The position numbers were made by a program, and so were the translations under genes. A DNA stretch of 50,501 bases from a virus: IMG/VR virus record IMGVR_UViG_3300005253_000162, positions 1 through 50,501 of that record, one strand, 5' to 3'. Shown here piece by piece: positions 5,856-13,665 of the stretch (position 1 is the stretch's first letter; every line of letters starts with the position of its first letter). The notes below the pieces were generated by a model, which had not been told where the DNA came from, ran no database searches, and saw only the letters and a list, made by a program, of their open reading frames with translations.

Positions 5856-6134
5856 ATGGTAATAAAGCGAAGGCACTACAACATAGCATCAACACCTTAC
5901 GAGTTGCCCCGTGCGCCTGGTGTACCAAGACCACCTAGCCGACGCCCACCCCCTGAGGAATGGCTCATAGCTAAAGCTCGGGGTAGTCGCGAAGGTGGAC
6001 GAGCACGGTGCATCAAGTGTCGCACCACCTACGGCATGACACCGGCGGTAATGCAGCTCGTACACTTGAGCTTCAGAAATACTGGCTACGCATGTCAATG
6101 GTGTCGTAAAAAGCACGACCTGCAACTCGCATAA
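5856..6134 (+). CDS. Small basic zinc-ribbon protein
   Basis: A 92-residue protein, basic and Pro-rich in its first half (PRPPSRRPPPEEW), with two CxxC pairs (CIKC, CQWC) in the second half that suggest a zinc ribbon. The ribosome site is GAGG 8 bases ahead. It is more GC-rich than its neighbours. First gene after P4. Nucleic acid binding is likely but not proven. Confidence 0.6.
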   Translation: MVIKRRHYNIASTPYELPRAPGVPRPPSRRPPPEEWLIAKARGSREGGRARCIKCRTTYGMTPAVMQLVHLSFRNTGYACQWCRKKHDLQLA

Positions 6135-6138
6135 CATC

Positions 6139-6169
6139 ACCCGCAACTCGTAATAAATTGCGGTATAAT
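6139..6169 (+). promoter_or_regulatory. Weak promoter candidate P5
   Basis: TATAAT at 6164-6169 lies 25 bp ahead of the gene at 6194. ACCC is present at 6139, but the -35 hexamer is poor and the spacing short. It may supplement read-through from P4. Confidence 0.4.
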
Positions 6170-6193
6170 CGCACGTCTAGAGGCAAATGAGAT

Positions 6194-6424
6194 ATGAAAT
6201 TTGAAGTCGGAGCACGAGTACGAGTAGTGAACAATGAGCACGTTGATCATTGGTGTGTCGGAAGAGTCGGCACAATCGCTAAGTTTCCTGAGACTGCGGC
6301 GACTTGCGGTATAATTCCTCATACAATATATGCCGTGAAGTTCGAGCACGTAGGTATATTCTACCTTCTTGATAGCGATCTGCATTGTCTAAAGTCCGAA
6401 TTGCAAGAGGTAAACGAATCATGA
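6194..6424 (+). CDS. Small SH3-like domain protein
   Basis: A 76-residue copy of the repeated domain: MKFEVGARVRV, then RVGTIAKF, YAVKFEHV, and the ending LLDSDLHCLKSELQEV. First of three successive family members. Its last codon overlaps the ATGA start of the next gene, so the set is translationally coupled. Confidence 0.75.
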   Translation: MKFEVGARVRVVNNEHVDHWCVGRVGTIAKFPETAATCGIIPHTIYAVKFEHVGIFYLLDSDLHCLKSELQEVNES

Positions 6425-6648
6425 CCATGAAAATCAAACGAGCAATCACACGGCAATACAAGGTGACCCAAACCCTTGAGGTCCTGATGCTGCGTCGTGA
6501 GCCACGCAACACTTCCAGAAATCGCTGTTGGCAGTGTGATGGCGAATTATCAACCGAGATAACGATTGCATTTACGAAATTAGGCGTGAAGTACCTTTGT
6601 GAAGAATGTACTGACGGACTGAAGGGTAAGGCGAAATATGAAATTTGA
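6421..6648 (+). CDS. Small zinc-ribbon protein
   Basis: A 75-residue protein starting at the ATG that overlaps the upstream TGA. The first third is very basic; a CWQC and CEEC pair 31 residues apart suggests a zinc ribbon. It lies between two SH3-like domain genes and overlaps the next by 11 bp. Confidence 0.65.
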   Translation: MTMKIKRAITRQYKVTQTLEVLMLRREPRNTSRNRCWQCDGELSTEITIAFTKLGVKYLCEECTDGLKGKAKYEI

Positions 6649-6856
6649 AATCGGTAGTAAAGTCAAAACACCTGACGGCAAGGACGTTGATTCTGGACTA
6701 ACCGGTACAATCTTACATCGTTATGAAATTTCTGCGCATTGCGTAGAGTACGCAATAAAGATCGACGAGCCTAACTTTTATGCTACGAGATGGGGTAGCT
6801 CGTTGGTGTTGTTTTATTTAGAGCGCGAATTACGAAAGGTGAGTAATGAAGTTTGA
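6638..6856 (+). CDS. Small SH3-like domain protein
   Basis: A 72-residue copy of the repeated domain: MKFEIGSKVK, LTGTILHRYE, then FYLERELRKV. Its start overlaps the end of the zinc-ribbon gene and its own end overlaps the next family copy, which carries an in-frame TGA. Confidence 0.75.
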   Translation: MKFEIGSKVKTPDGKDVDSGLTGTILHRYEISAHCVEYAIKIDEPNFYATRWGSSLVLFYLERELRKVSNEV

Positions 6857-7052
6857 GGTCGGAGACAAGGTACGAAATACGAGTACGAGATGAAACTGGT
6901 TATTAGGCGTCACAGGTACAATCGTGCGACGAGTGTCCGTGAACACTGACTACAGACTAAAGTACAGGAGCTATATTGTAGAGCTCGACGTTACGAACAA
7001 AACGCAACAAGTGAAAATGCGTTTTCGTGAAAGCGAATTACAGAAGGTGTAA
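6846..7052 (+). pseudogene. SH3-like domain gene interrupted by an in-frame TGA
   Basis: The frame from ATG 6846 to TAA 7052 encodes a clear family copy: MKFEVGDKVR at the start, GVTGTIVRR in the middle, FRESELQKV at the end. Codon 16 (6891-6893) is TGA. No good internal start follows. It is either a recently broken copy, a read-through gene or a sequence error. TGA serves as an ordinary stop elsewhere in the window. Confidence 0.7.
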
Positions 7053-7767
7053 CAAAAATTGTTGCAGGAGGCAGTTAGATGGTTTTTAGTTTGGGTCAGG
7101 TTAGCGCCAAATAATTAGTGTACCGTTTTGACCCCTCGAACCACAACTTTTATAATTATATATATACTCCCTACAAATTTGTAAACTTTTTACCTAAAAC
7201 CCTCAAAACGGTACACTAAGTATACGGCGCCAAACTGAGCACAAGTATTGCTTCTAATACGCCCAGCGAACCCATTGGACCCCATTAGAAGCATTACACC
7301 GACCAACAGTCAGCTGCGCTGAATATTTAGCCTAGCGTGCAAAAAAACCACCGTTTACCTACTTTTGAGGTATTAGAAACAGCCCTTTTCAGCGCCCTCG
7401 AAATCAATGCAACATTTTTTGCAATATGCTTCCAACTGCTTCTAACGCCTTCTTTTGCAATTCGCCCATGCAAAAGCTCTCACCATTAGCACTTTACCTT
7501 GCAAAATTTCACAAGTCTTCTTCAATTTTCACGCAATAATAAATGCCAATATGAGCCCACTGGCAACCAAAACGTACTGAGTACTATTGCAGCTTTTTGA
7601 CTGAATGAAGCCATATCCATGAAACCTTTTGAATCCTTTTGACGGATTAGAAGCCTAATATTTAGCTTTGCGTTATAATAACTTCTATTCTGACGTACAA
7701 AATGAATTGCGTATAGCCTGGCACTTTGTTCACACTTTTCATCATTATTAAAGTTTCATCAACGCCC
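7053..7767. other. Large non-coding region with inverted repeats
   Basis: No gene with a ribosome site is evident in about 700 bp. It contains a 17-bp inverted repeat flanking AT-rich DNA (7104-7231), the repeated word GCTTCTAAT in both orientations (7251, 7283, 7435, 7643), an 8-bp hairpin CTTTTGCA/TGCAAAAG near 7453-7477, and a GTACTGAGTAC palindrome near 7578. The composition differs from the CGA-rich genes just upstream. It is a candidate replication origin or recombination site. Confidence 0.55.
7104..7231. repeat. 17-bp perfect inverted repeat around an AT-rich core
   Basis: TTAGTGTACCGTTTTGA at 7115-7131 is exactly inverted at 7203-7219. Each arm is preceded, in its own orientation, by GCGCC and a partly shared 6-bp spacer, so the matching arms extend over 28 bp. 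The 71-bp core includes TATAATTATATATATA. This layout suits initiator binding around an unwinding element, or paired recombinase sites. Confidence 0.8.
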
Positions 7768-7796
7768 TTTACAGCAGAGATTTTATATGGTATAAT
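7744..7796 (+). promoter_or_regulatory. Early promoter P6
   Basis: TTTACA at 7768-7773, 17 bp, TATAAT at 7791-7796, with the ATTATTAAAGTTTCATCAA box directly upstream. Drives the gene at 7885 and probably those to about 10340. Confidence 0.85.
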
Positions 7797-7884
7797 GAAA
7801 TTACAGTGGGCAACCCCGGAGTAGCAGCATTTTTGAGGGTATGCCCAAACACGCAAACCAGACTTTTGATAAAAGGAGATTACA

Positions 7885-8190
7885 ATGCACGAAACAAGTT
7901 ACTACAAAGTCAATGGCGATCCTCTTGCCAAAATCGTAAAAGCCTACGACGAACTAGGACTACAAGTCGTTATATTTGCACAAACTCAAATAGTTTCGCA
8001 AACAGTTTATGATGGGCTGCCATATCATGACAAACAACGATACAACGCAGACGACCCCACAGGGTACGCAGACGACAAAACCTTGGTTTATTTCGTTACG
8101 CCTGACAGCGGCTTTTATGAAGTTTATTACGGCATGTTTGCAGCAAGTTGCGAGAACTGCCGTTATGAATTTGGTACGGGCATAATCTAA
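7885..8190 (+). CDS. Hypothetical protein
   Basis: A 101-residue protein with a strong AAAGGAG site. Mixed alpha/beta pattern, with a C-terminal CENC pair. No family recognised. First gene of the P6 unit, about 85 bases beyond the promoter. Confidence 0.65.
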   Translation: MHETSYYKVNGDPLAKIVKAYDELGLQVVIFAQTQIVSQTVYDGLPYHDKQRYNADDPTGYADDKTLVYFVTPDSGFYEVYYGMFAASCENCRYEFGTGII

Positions 8191-8209
8191 GTCAAAAGGT
8201 AGTTTACAT

Positions 8210-8653
8210 ATGAGAATAATAATGGTCACAGATAAGGACGAAGTAATAGACATTCTTGAAAAAGTAGAGGAATATGACCTAAGCAAACCTCTCGCAGCAG
8301 CAACGCTCATCGCCATAGTTGCCGAGGCAATTAGGTACGATAAGGTGCAAACTGCAAGAGAATTATACAAAGAGGAAATACTCGTGAAGCATAAAATTGG
8401 TGATATAGTAAAGGTTATTGAGGACTCAGAAGCAGACGCATTACATGAGACCTCAGACTACCTGGGCAAAACCGGCATAGTGCGTGGCATTGAACCCGGA
8501 GAACTGTATGTTAGTTTCTTGAATGCAGATTTTAACACTCTTGACTTCGTTGAAAGCGGGATTAAAGATGCATACCTTGACGATGGCTACCCAGGTAGGC
8601 ATCTAGCGTGGTTTTGCCACGACGAATTAGAGCCAGTAGTTGTCGAGGAATAG
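8210..8653 (+). CDS. Helical domain fused to an SH3-like domain
   Basis: A 147-residue protein. Residues 1-58 form an Ala-rich helical segment unlike other family members. Residues 59-142 are the phage's repeated SH3-like domain: KHKIGDIVKV, YLGKTGIVRGI, LYVSFLNADF, HLAWFCHDEL. It has an AAAGG site. The fusion suggests the domain is a reusable binding module. Confidence 0.75.
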   Translation: MRIIMVTDKDEVIDILEKVEEYDLSKPLAAATLIAIVAEAIRYDKVQTARELYKEEILVKHKIGDIVKVIEDSEADALHETSDYLGKTGIVRGIEPGELYVSFLNADFNTLDFVESGIKDAYLDDGYPGRHLAWFCHDELEPVVVEE

Positions 8654-8691
8654 CATTAGCCTCGCAGAATTTTATAAAAAAGGAGATAATG

Positions 8692-9072
8692 ATGCAAGCC
8701 ACGATCTTGATTATCCGTCGGGACAGCAGCGGGAATTGGTTACCCCCTGAAACCTACGATTTAGGTGAGGGTAAACTTACAGCGGTGATTGCCCTACTGG
8801 AAGAAGAAGATCCTCCCATGCAGCCTTCGCCATGGGAGGAGCTTTACGTCACGGGTGGGATAAACCTTCGCAGCGCCCCAGGAGTGTTTAACAGAATAAT
8901 TGGGGATTTACAGGAGGGAGACGTAATCCAGATCAGTGGAAGGCATACCATAGCGGGTTGGGATGCAGACTGGAGTCATGTGATTAAAATTAACGATGAC
9001 CCAGTGGAGGAGCTTACCTGGTGTTATTTAGCCCGAACACGGGCAGTTCATATTAGTGACGTTAGAACATAA
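8692..9072 (+). CDS. SH3b-like domain protein
   Basis: A 126-residue protein; the second ATG of ATGATG has the better spacing from AGGAG. Residues about 53-110 match the bacterial SH3 (SH3b) pattern: LYVTGGINLRSAPG, IGDLQEGDVIQI, W and SHVI. SH3b domains usually bind cell-wall peptides. Here no signal peptide or lytic domain is present, so the role in this early unit is unclear. Confidence 0.7.
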   Translation: MQATILIIRRDSSGNWLPPETYDLGEGKLTAVIALLEEEDPPMQPSPWEELYVTGGINLRSAPGVFNRIIGDLQEGDVIQISGRHTIAGWDADWSHVIKINDDPVEELTWCYLARTRAVHISDVRT

Positions 9073-9082
9073 GGAAATTTCC

Positions 9083-9346
9083 ATGCCAGTAGTAGATTTT
9101 TTCCATGTTTTACCCCAGGACTTGAAGTCAGGAGATTTGTTGATTTGTACTATCAAATGTATGATAGTCTACGAAGCTGATGTAAGAGGTAAACCAATGT
9201 TCAGGCTTTATCGTTGCCTTTACAGACCGGACTATGACGTACTTCACGGTGAACCGCAAGGAACACGAATAATGGTTGGTGTGGACGAGGTAGCAAAGTC
9301 TATTTTTCCAGTCTTGGGTTATGCTGAGTTACAGGCAAGCCCCTGA
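9083..9346 (+). CDS. Hypothetical protein
   Basis: An 87-residue protein starting at MPVVDFF after AAGGAAA. Beta-rich, with LKSGDLLICTIK near the start, which again suggests a small barrel. The stop is followed by a hairpin (AGCCCC with GGGGCT). No family recognised. Confidence 0.6.
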   Translation: MPVVDFFHVLPQDLKSGDLLICTIKCMIVYEADVRGKPMFRLYRCLYRPDYDVLHGEPQGTRIMVGVDEVAKSIFPVLGYAELQASP

Positions 9347-9464
9347 TTAAATTACGATTAATGGGGCTGTACTGTTAGCTAAACCCCCGTTTAAGATGGC
9401 CCAGGCCATGCCCAGGCCGCTTGTAAGGCGTCGTACCTACATATATAGGGTAAAGTACAGCCCC
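9339..9464. repeat. Inverted-repeat element between genes
   Basis: GGGGCTGTACT at 9363-9373 is exactly inverted at 9454-9464, bounding about 100 bp. A further AGCCCC at 9339-9344 can pair with the left arm. Inside is a direct repeat GCCCAGGCC-AT-GCCCAGGCC, GC-rich DNA unlike its surroundings. No target duplication is evident. It could be a MITE-like insertion or a structured leader for the gene at 9492. Confidence 0.5.
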
Positions 9465-9491
9465 ACAGAATCTTATAAAAAGGAGATTACA

Positions 9492-10340
9492 ATGAAATTT
9501 GCAATTGGCGACACAGTTAAGATAGTCAAGGACTACAACGCTGAGGAATACCACCAGGGCGTTTCTGATTACATTGGCAAAGTCGGCATAGTTCGACATA
9601 CCCAAGTCCAAGGCGTTCCAGCACCTGGGAACTATCAAGTTAGCTTGCTGACCAGCGATTTTCCTACTGGTCATAGTAAGGATGTTTTTACAGATTTTGG
9701 TCGTCCTGAGAGTTACTTGACGTGGTTTTATGATGATGAATTGGCAAAGGTCGAAACTAAGTCCGAAACTAAGTCCGAAACTATGTCCGAAGCCTCTGAA
9801 GAAAAGAGGCGTAAAATGTTTGAGATTAACGACAAAGTACAAGTTTCTGAACATGAAAAATCTACACATGACGCATATATCGGCAAACTAGGATTAGTTA
9901 CAGCGGTGACTACGCCAGGTGCGAAAAAATCGCAAGAAGCAAGAATTCGCTTTTTGAATGTAGATTTTTCATCGAGCATACTTGCCTACGCATCCAAAAA
10001 TACGGGATGCTACCATTTCGTATGGTTCGACAGTGCAGATTTGCAACTAGTCAAGAAAGCTGCAAAGATTAAAGTGCAAAAAGATGACACCGCACCAGAT
10101 GTACGGGATGTGCAAGTAGGTGATATTGTGCGTATGCGTCCCGATAACGACGACCTGGCGCACGTAGCCGGTATCGTCGGAATTATCGCAGGTGCAACAA
10201 AAGTCGGTGAATTCATAATTCACGCAAAATCACGGCAGTTTTCTCCGCACGTTAACTTTGAGGACTGCCCGTTTGCCGAAGACTCTGATGATACACGAGT
10301 CATGTGGGCTTGCTTGCACGAATTTACACTGCTTGACTAA
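9492..10340 (+). CDS. Three tandem SH3-like domains
   Basis: A 282-residue protein with an AAAAAGGAG site. Domain 1 (about 1-87) starts MKFAIGDTVKI and ends LTWFYDDELAKV. A linker of repeated KSET units, encoded by 12-bp DNA repeats, follows. Domain 2 (about 108-190) starts MFEINDKVQV and ends HFVWFDSADLQLV. Domain 3 (about 205-282) starts VQVGDIVRM and ends CLHEFTLL. It is a natural fusion of the domain found singly in six other genes here. Confidence 0.8.
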   Translation: MKFAIGDTVKIVKDYNAEEYHQGVSDYIGKVGIVRHTQVQGVPAPGNYQVSLLTSDFPTGHSKDVFTDFGRPESYLTWFYDDELAKVETKSETKSETMSEASEEKRRKMFEINDKVQVSEHEKSTHDAYIGKLGLVTAVTTPGAKKSQEARIRFLNVDFSSSILAYASKNTGCYHFVWFDSADLQLVKKAAKIKVQKDDTAPDVRDVQVGDIVRMRPDNDDLAHVAGIVGIIAGATKVGEFIIHAKSRQFSPHVNFEDCPFAEDSDDTRVMWACLHEFTLLD

Positions 10341-10384
10341 ACTAACTAAACTAACTATCCGAATCTTACAATAAGGAGGTTACA

Positions 10385-10819
10385 ATGTCCGGAACATCGT
10401 ACGTAAAACTAGACGACAACACCGTGTTAGAGATTATACACGACCTTCACGGCCATGCTGGTAAAATCTACACATGGGCTTTAGAGAATGACTTGTATGT
10501 GTCCGAATTACCGGAGGCAGTGCAAGAATTCACACAGGAATACGACGATTATGTGCAGAACATAGTAGCGGCAAAAGAAAATCATTTGAAGCTACAACTT
10601 GTTTTGAAGTCTGATACAGGCGCAGTCGTCGAAAGAACAACAGTTGCCGAGCTTAAACCAGAAGACATGGCGATAGTGCTCGATGAATTGGCGGCAGCTT
10701 TGCAGGATGCGTTTGAAAACACAGATAGCAAATTATTTGTGCAGTTCCATACTGTTGTGGAGCAATTACGTCATCTTGCTACTGTGGCTTACAATAAAAT
10801 TACTCTATTAGTAGGGTAA
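10385..10819 (+). CDS. Acidic helical hypothetical protein
   Basis: A 144-residue, strongly acidic, mostly helical protein with an AAGGAGG site 8 bases ahead. No cysteine clusters or membrane segments. It is the last gene before promoter P7. No family recognised; acidity and helicity could fit a DNA-mimic or binding partner, but that is speculation. Confidence 0.65.
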   Translation: MSGTSYVKLDDNTVLEIIHDLHGHAGKIYTWALENDLYVSELPEAVQEFTQEYDDYVQNIVAAKENHLKLQLVLKSDTGAVVERTTVAELKPEDMAIVLDELAAALQDAFENTDSKLFVQFHTVVEQLRHLATVAYNKITLLVG

Positions 10820-10826
10820 TCTCTAC

Positions 10827-10886
10827 ATTAAAGTTACATCAAAGCAAGAGTTTACCCTTGCCGAACGAGGAATTCTGTGTTATAAT
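10827..10886 (+). promoter_or_regulatory. Early promoter P7
   Basis: TTGCCG at 10858-10863, 17 bp, TATAAT at 10881-10886, with ACCC before the -35 and an upstream ATTAAAGTTACATCAAA box. Drives the gene at 10974 and probably the SLOG/GHKL group. Confidence 0.85.
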
Positions 10887-10973
10887 GATTGCATAGTGGG
10901 GTAACAACAGAACCTTACCAAACAGATGCACTGGAGTTGGTGCATCGCCTTACACAAAAAAAGGAGGTCCAAA

Positions 10974-11498
10974 ATGACCGCAAAAACTCAGAGTAAAACG
11001 CAAGAGATAGCAACCGCATTAGACCTGGCTGTGGGCGAAGATCCCACAACTCCAGCTAATGACCAAGCAAGATGCCGCCATTGCGGTAAGTGGCTGCTCA
11101 AAGAAAGCTCCGTTGAGATAGAGCAGGGCGACTACTGTGCCCACATTCGCGAGCAGGGTTGGGATGATGCCACACTCGTAAAGCACCGGCTGTCTATGAC
11201 TAAGGACGAAGTGCCCGAGAACTACATTAAGGTCACAGGGCAACTCAATCCTATATGCCGGAAAAACGGCGTGCCAGTTGGCAGGATGGTTACTGCAATC
11301 GGCGGCGATCGTTGCTTGGAGGGCGTAAGCCCCGTTGATCCAAGGCTTACCCCCATATACTCAGGGCGTAACAGGTGGGTTAGTCCCTGGGCCGCAACTC
11401 CCGAAGGCTTGGCCAGAATCATTGGGGTAAAGCCTTTGAGGAACATGGACAAGCTAGACAAGAAAGTTCTCTCTGCGTGGGAGAAAATGTACGGGTAA
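10974..11498 (+). CDS. DUF6011-like zinc-finger protein (paralogue of 2568 and 20477)
   Basis: A 174-residue protein starting at MTAKTQSK after AAAGGAGG. Residues 34-57 contain CRHCGK and GDYCAH, a DUF6011-like zinc site. Residues about 75-165 share with the other two paralogues PxNYIK, VGRMVTAIGGDR, NRWVSP and ATPEGLARI. This copy has normal base composition and plenty of Glu and Asp, in sharp contrast to the GA-free copy at 2568. Function unknown. Confidence 0.75.
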   Translation: MTAKTQSKTQEIATALDLAVGEDPTTPANDQARCRHCGKWLLKESSVEIEQGDYCAHIREQGWDDATLVKHRLSMTKDEVPENYIKVTGQLNPICRKNGVPVGRMVTAIGGDRCLEGVSPVDPRLTPIYSGRNRWVSPWAATPEGLARIIGVKPLRNMDKLDKKVLSAWEKMYG

Positions 11499-11526
11499 AT
11501 TGGAGAATAGCCTTTGCAAGTTGGAT

Positions 11527-11601
11527 AGGGGAGACAATAGTTTCCCCTCTCCTCCCCTGCTTCCTGGGGCTAGATTTGAGCTTCAGGAGGCAGCGGAGGA
11601 G
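11527..11601 (+). promoter_or_regulatory. Structured leader that can mask the ribosome site of the SLOG gene
   Basis: CTCCTCC at 11549-11555 is exactly complementary to the ribosome site GGAGGAG at 11595-11601. Competing hairpins AGGGGA/TCCCCT (11527-11548) and CCCC/GGGG (11554-11569) involve the same pyrimidine run. This arrangement could switch translation of the gene at 11608. The trigger is unknown. Confidence 0.45.
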
Positions 11602-11607
11602 TTACAA

Positions 11608-12021
11608 ATGAAAATAGGTTTTACAGGAACTCGTAAAGAATTAACGGCAGCGCAAGAGTTAGAACTTCTCTGCAAAGTGGTTCAATTAGAACCATTTGAA
11701 GTACATCATGGCGACTGCATTGGTGCAGATACACGATTTCATCGAATATGCGAATTACTAGGTATCCGAATTATCATTCATCCGCCAGAGTCCAACACTT
11801 ATCGAGCTTTTTGTATTGGCAATGAAGTACGTAAAATGTATGGATACATCGCACGAAACTGGAATATTGTTGATGAAACGGATGTATTGATTGCCTGCCC
11901 CGATGGTCCGCAAGAATACTTACGCTCAGGTACGTGGGCAACTATACGATATGCCCGCACGCAACGAAAAATGATTTATATTATTTATCCAAATGGACAA
12001 ACTCAGATAGAATATGGATAA
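11608..12021 (+). CDS. SLOG-domain (YspA/DUF2493-like) nucleotide-binding protein
   Basis: A 137-residue protein; the start MKIGFTGTR has GGAGGAG 6 bases ahead. It matches the SLOG Rossmann pattern: GFTGTR at the N-terminus, HHGDCIGAD at about 36-44, RNxxIVDETDVLIACPDG, and SGTWATIRYAR. SLOG proteins bind nucleotides or derived signals, and some feed conflict effectors. Here it precedes a tiny membrane protein and a GHKL-zincin fusion. Confidence 0.8.
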   Translation: MKIGFTGTRKELTAAQELELLCKVVQLEPFEVHHGDCIGADTRFHRICELLGIRIIIHPPESNTYRAFCIGNEVRKMYGYIARNWNIVDETDVLIACPDGPQEYLRSGTWATIRYARTQRKMIYIIYPNGQTQIEYG

Positions 12022-12035
12022 AAGAGGTAAGTAAC

Positions 12036-12125
12036 ATGACTTTCAAAGATGCGTTTGTTATTCTAGTTATTATCATAGCTGCAATTGCTTTTACTGAATA
12101 TTGGCTTGATAAGTACGGATATTAA
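12036..12125 (+). CDS. 29-residue single-span membrane peptide
   Basis: The short frame from ATG 12036 encodes one hydrophobic segment (residues 6-20) flanked by a polar N-terminus and an acidic/Tyr-rich tail. AGAGG lies ahead as ribosome site. It sits between the SLOG gene and the GHKL gene, 14 bp after the first, so the three are probably co-transcribed. Confidence 0.55.
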   Translation: MTFKDAFVILVIIIAAIAFTEYWLDKYGY

Positions 12126-12154
12126 TTTATTAGAATCCTGTAAAAAGGAGGTTT

Positions 12155-13627
12155 ATGATGGCTAGAGCGCAAATAACGGTAGCACCAAGACTATTGAAAC
12201 TAGTTGGACGAGCCCAATATACAGGTCATCCATTAACAATCTGTGTACGCGAGCTGCTGCAAAACAGTCGCGACGCATGTGTCCGCAAGGGTGTTGAACC
12301 TGAGATTTACATAGCCATACATCGAGTCGACGATAAGACACTTATTATTTGTCGAGATAACGGCATTGGCATGACTGCTGATCAGATTGAAAACGACTTC
12401 TTACAACTCGGTGGCGTAGGTAAAACCGAGAACAGCGAAGTTGGTGGCTTCGGCATTGCCAAGGCTGCGATCATGAGTGGCGAATTCTGGCAAATTAGAA
12501 GTCTTAACAACACCTGTAATATACACGATGTAGAAGCAGGTAATGTAATTCGCAAAACCCCGTTTCTCGATGGCACAGAAGTTCGTATAATGATCACCGA
12601 AAGTATATATTACGGTAGCATACACGACACTACATCAATCATATACGCCAGCGATGTCAAACTACATTTCAAATATACATGGGAGGGCAAAATAATATTT
12701 GATGAACCTACCGCCGGTTTTCCTAAAGCATTGGAGTCGTTTGATGTACATACGGGAGATACATTTGATATTCGTACAACGATGCAACCTATAGACTTAC
12801 CAGACATTAAAGGTTTAGAAAAGCATAAAGTTATTTCAGGCGTTAATATCATTCGTGTCGGCGGTCTGGCGCAGTTCATACAAGGTCATAACAATAGCCG
12901 TGAAACAACACTGATTATTGATCTAAAGCCTAAGGTACGTCCGGATCACGAATTATATCCGTTAACCATGAATCGCGAATCATTTAGCGGTATAATCGGT
13001 AAAGCTGTAGATGCGATTATCCAAGCGCATAATACGAATGTAATGGAAAGTGTTATGATTGCCAGTGGTAAAAGCGAAGAAAAGAACGTTTTGAAAATAG
13101 TTCGTGGAAAATTTGTTAGTGGCAAACGCAAAGGTCAAACTGTTGGATACGCAACAAATACAGAAGATAGTTTCATGGGCAATAGCGGTTACGAAACAAG
13201 CGATAATGACAATGAGGAACAAGAATTATACGGCAACGGCATTGCCATGATCGTTGAAGAATACAGTGCTGATAGAAATACACGTAATCAGCACGCTAAA
13301 ATTCTCGCGCTTTGGCAGGAAATATTAGAATTAACTGTCGGCAACGATGAGAAATTCGGTATCGGCATTACAGGAAAACGTTGGTACGATGCGCTGCGTT
13401 GGATACATAATGGCGATATTTATTATGTGATAAATCCAGATATGCTGAAGAATACGAATGGCAAAGGTGGACTGGTTCTTCGACTATGGACGTTGGCCGC
13501 ACACGAAGCAACACACGCTTTGAATTCAGCACATAACGAGAATTTTTCTTCGCTTATGGATTGCGTATGCAGTGAAAGCGCAGACGCAATTTATGAAAGT
13601 ATGACAAGGCTAAAGAGGCTAGTATAA
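12155..13627 (+). CDS. GHKL (HSP90-type) ATPase with C-terminal HExxH zincin motif
   Basis: A 490-residue protein with an AAAAAGGAGG site. The ATPase shows the N-box ELLQNSRDA (E33, N37), the DNGIGM G1 box (68-73) and the GGFGIAKA lid (97-104). The C-terminal region has HEATHALNSAH at 450-460, the HExxHxxxxxH spacing of metzincin-type metalloproteases, with Asn replacing the usual Gly. T4 rIIA is also a GHKL protein, so an rIIA-like anti-exclusion role is possible. The protease assignment rests on this motif alone. Confidence 0.8.
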   Translation: MMARAQITVAPRLLKLVGRAQYTGHPLTICVRELLQNSRDACVRKGVEPEIYIAIHRVDDKTLIICRDNGIGMTADQIENDFLQLGGVGKTENSEVGGFGIAKAAIMSGEFWQIRSLNNTCNIHDVEAGNVIRKTPFLDGTEVRIMITESIYYGSIHDTTSIIYASDVKLHFKYTWEGKIIFDEPTAGFPKALESFDVHTGDTFDIRTTMQPIDLPDIKGLEKHKVISGVNIIRVGGLAQFIQGHNNSRETTLIIDLKPKVRPDHELYPLTMNRESFSGIIGKAVDAIIQAHNTNVMESVMIASGKSEEKNVLKIVRGKFVSGKRKGQTVGYATNTEDSFMGNSGYETSDNDNEEQELYGNGIAMIVEEYSADRNTRNQHAKILALWQEILELTVGNDEKFGIGITGKRWYDALRWIHNGDIYYVINPDMLKNTNGKGGLVLRLWTLAAHEATHALNSAHNENFSSLMDCVCSESADAIYESMTRLKRLV

Positions 13628-13665
13628 TAATGAAATACAATATGAATATAGATGGCCGTTGAAAA

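Noticed and set aside
7104-7231. Insertion sequence bounded by the 17-bp inverted repeat
   Set aside because: The 71-bp core cannot encode a transposase and no target-site duplication is visible.
7960-8370. Leftward hydrophobic frame opposite the genes at 7885 and 8210
   Set aside because: It is antisense to two frames with strong ribosome sites and a promoter, and has no ribosome site.
10385-10819. DNA-mimic anti-restriction protein
   Set aside because: It is acidic and helical, but nothing specific supports this assignment.
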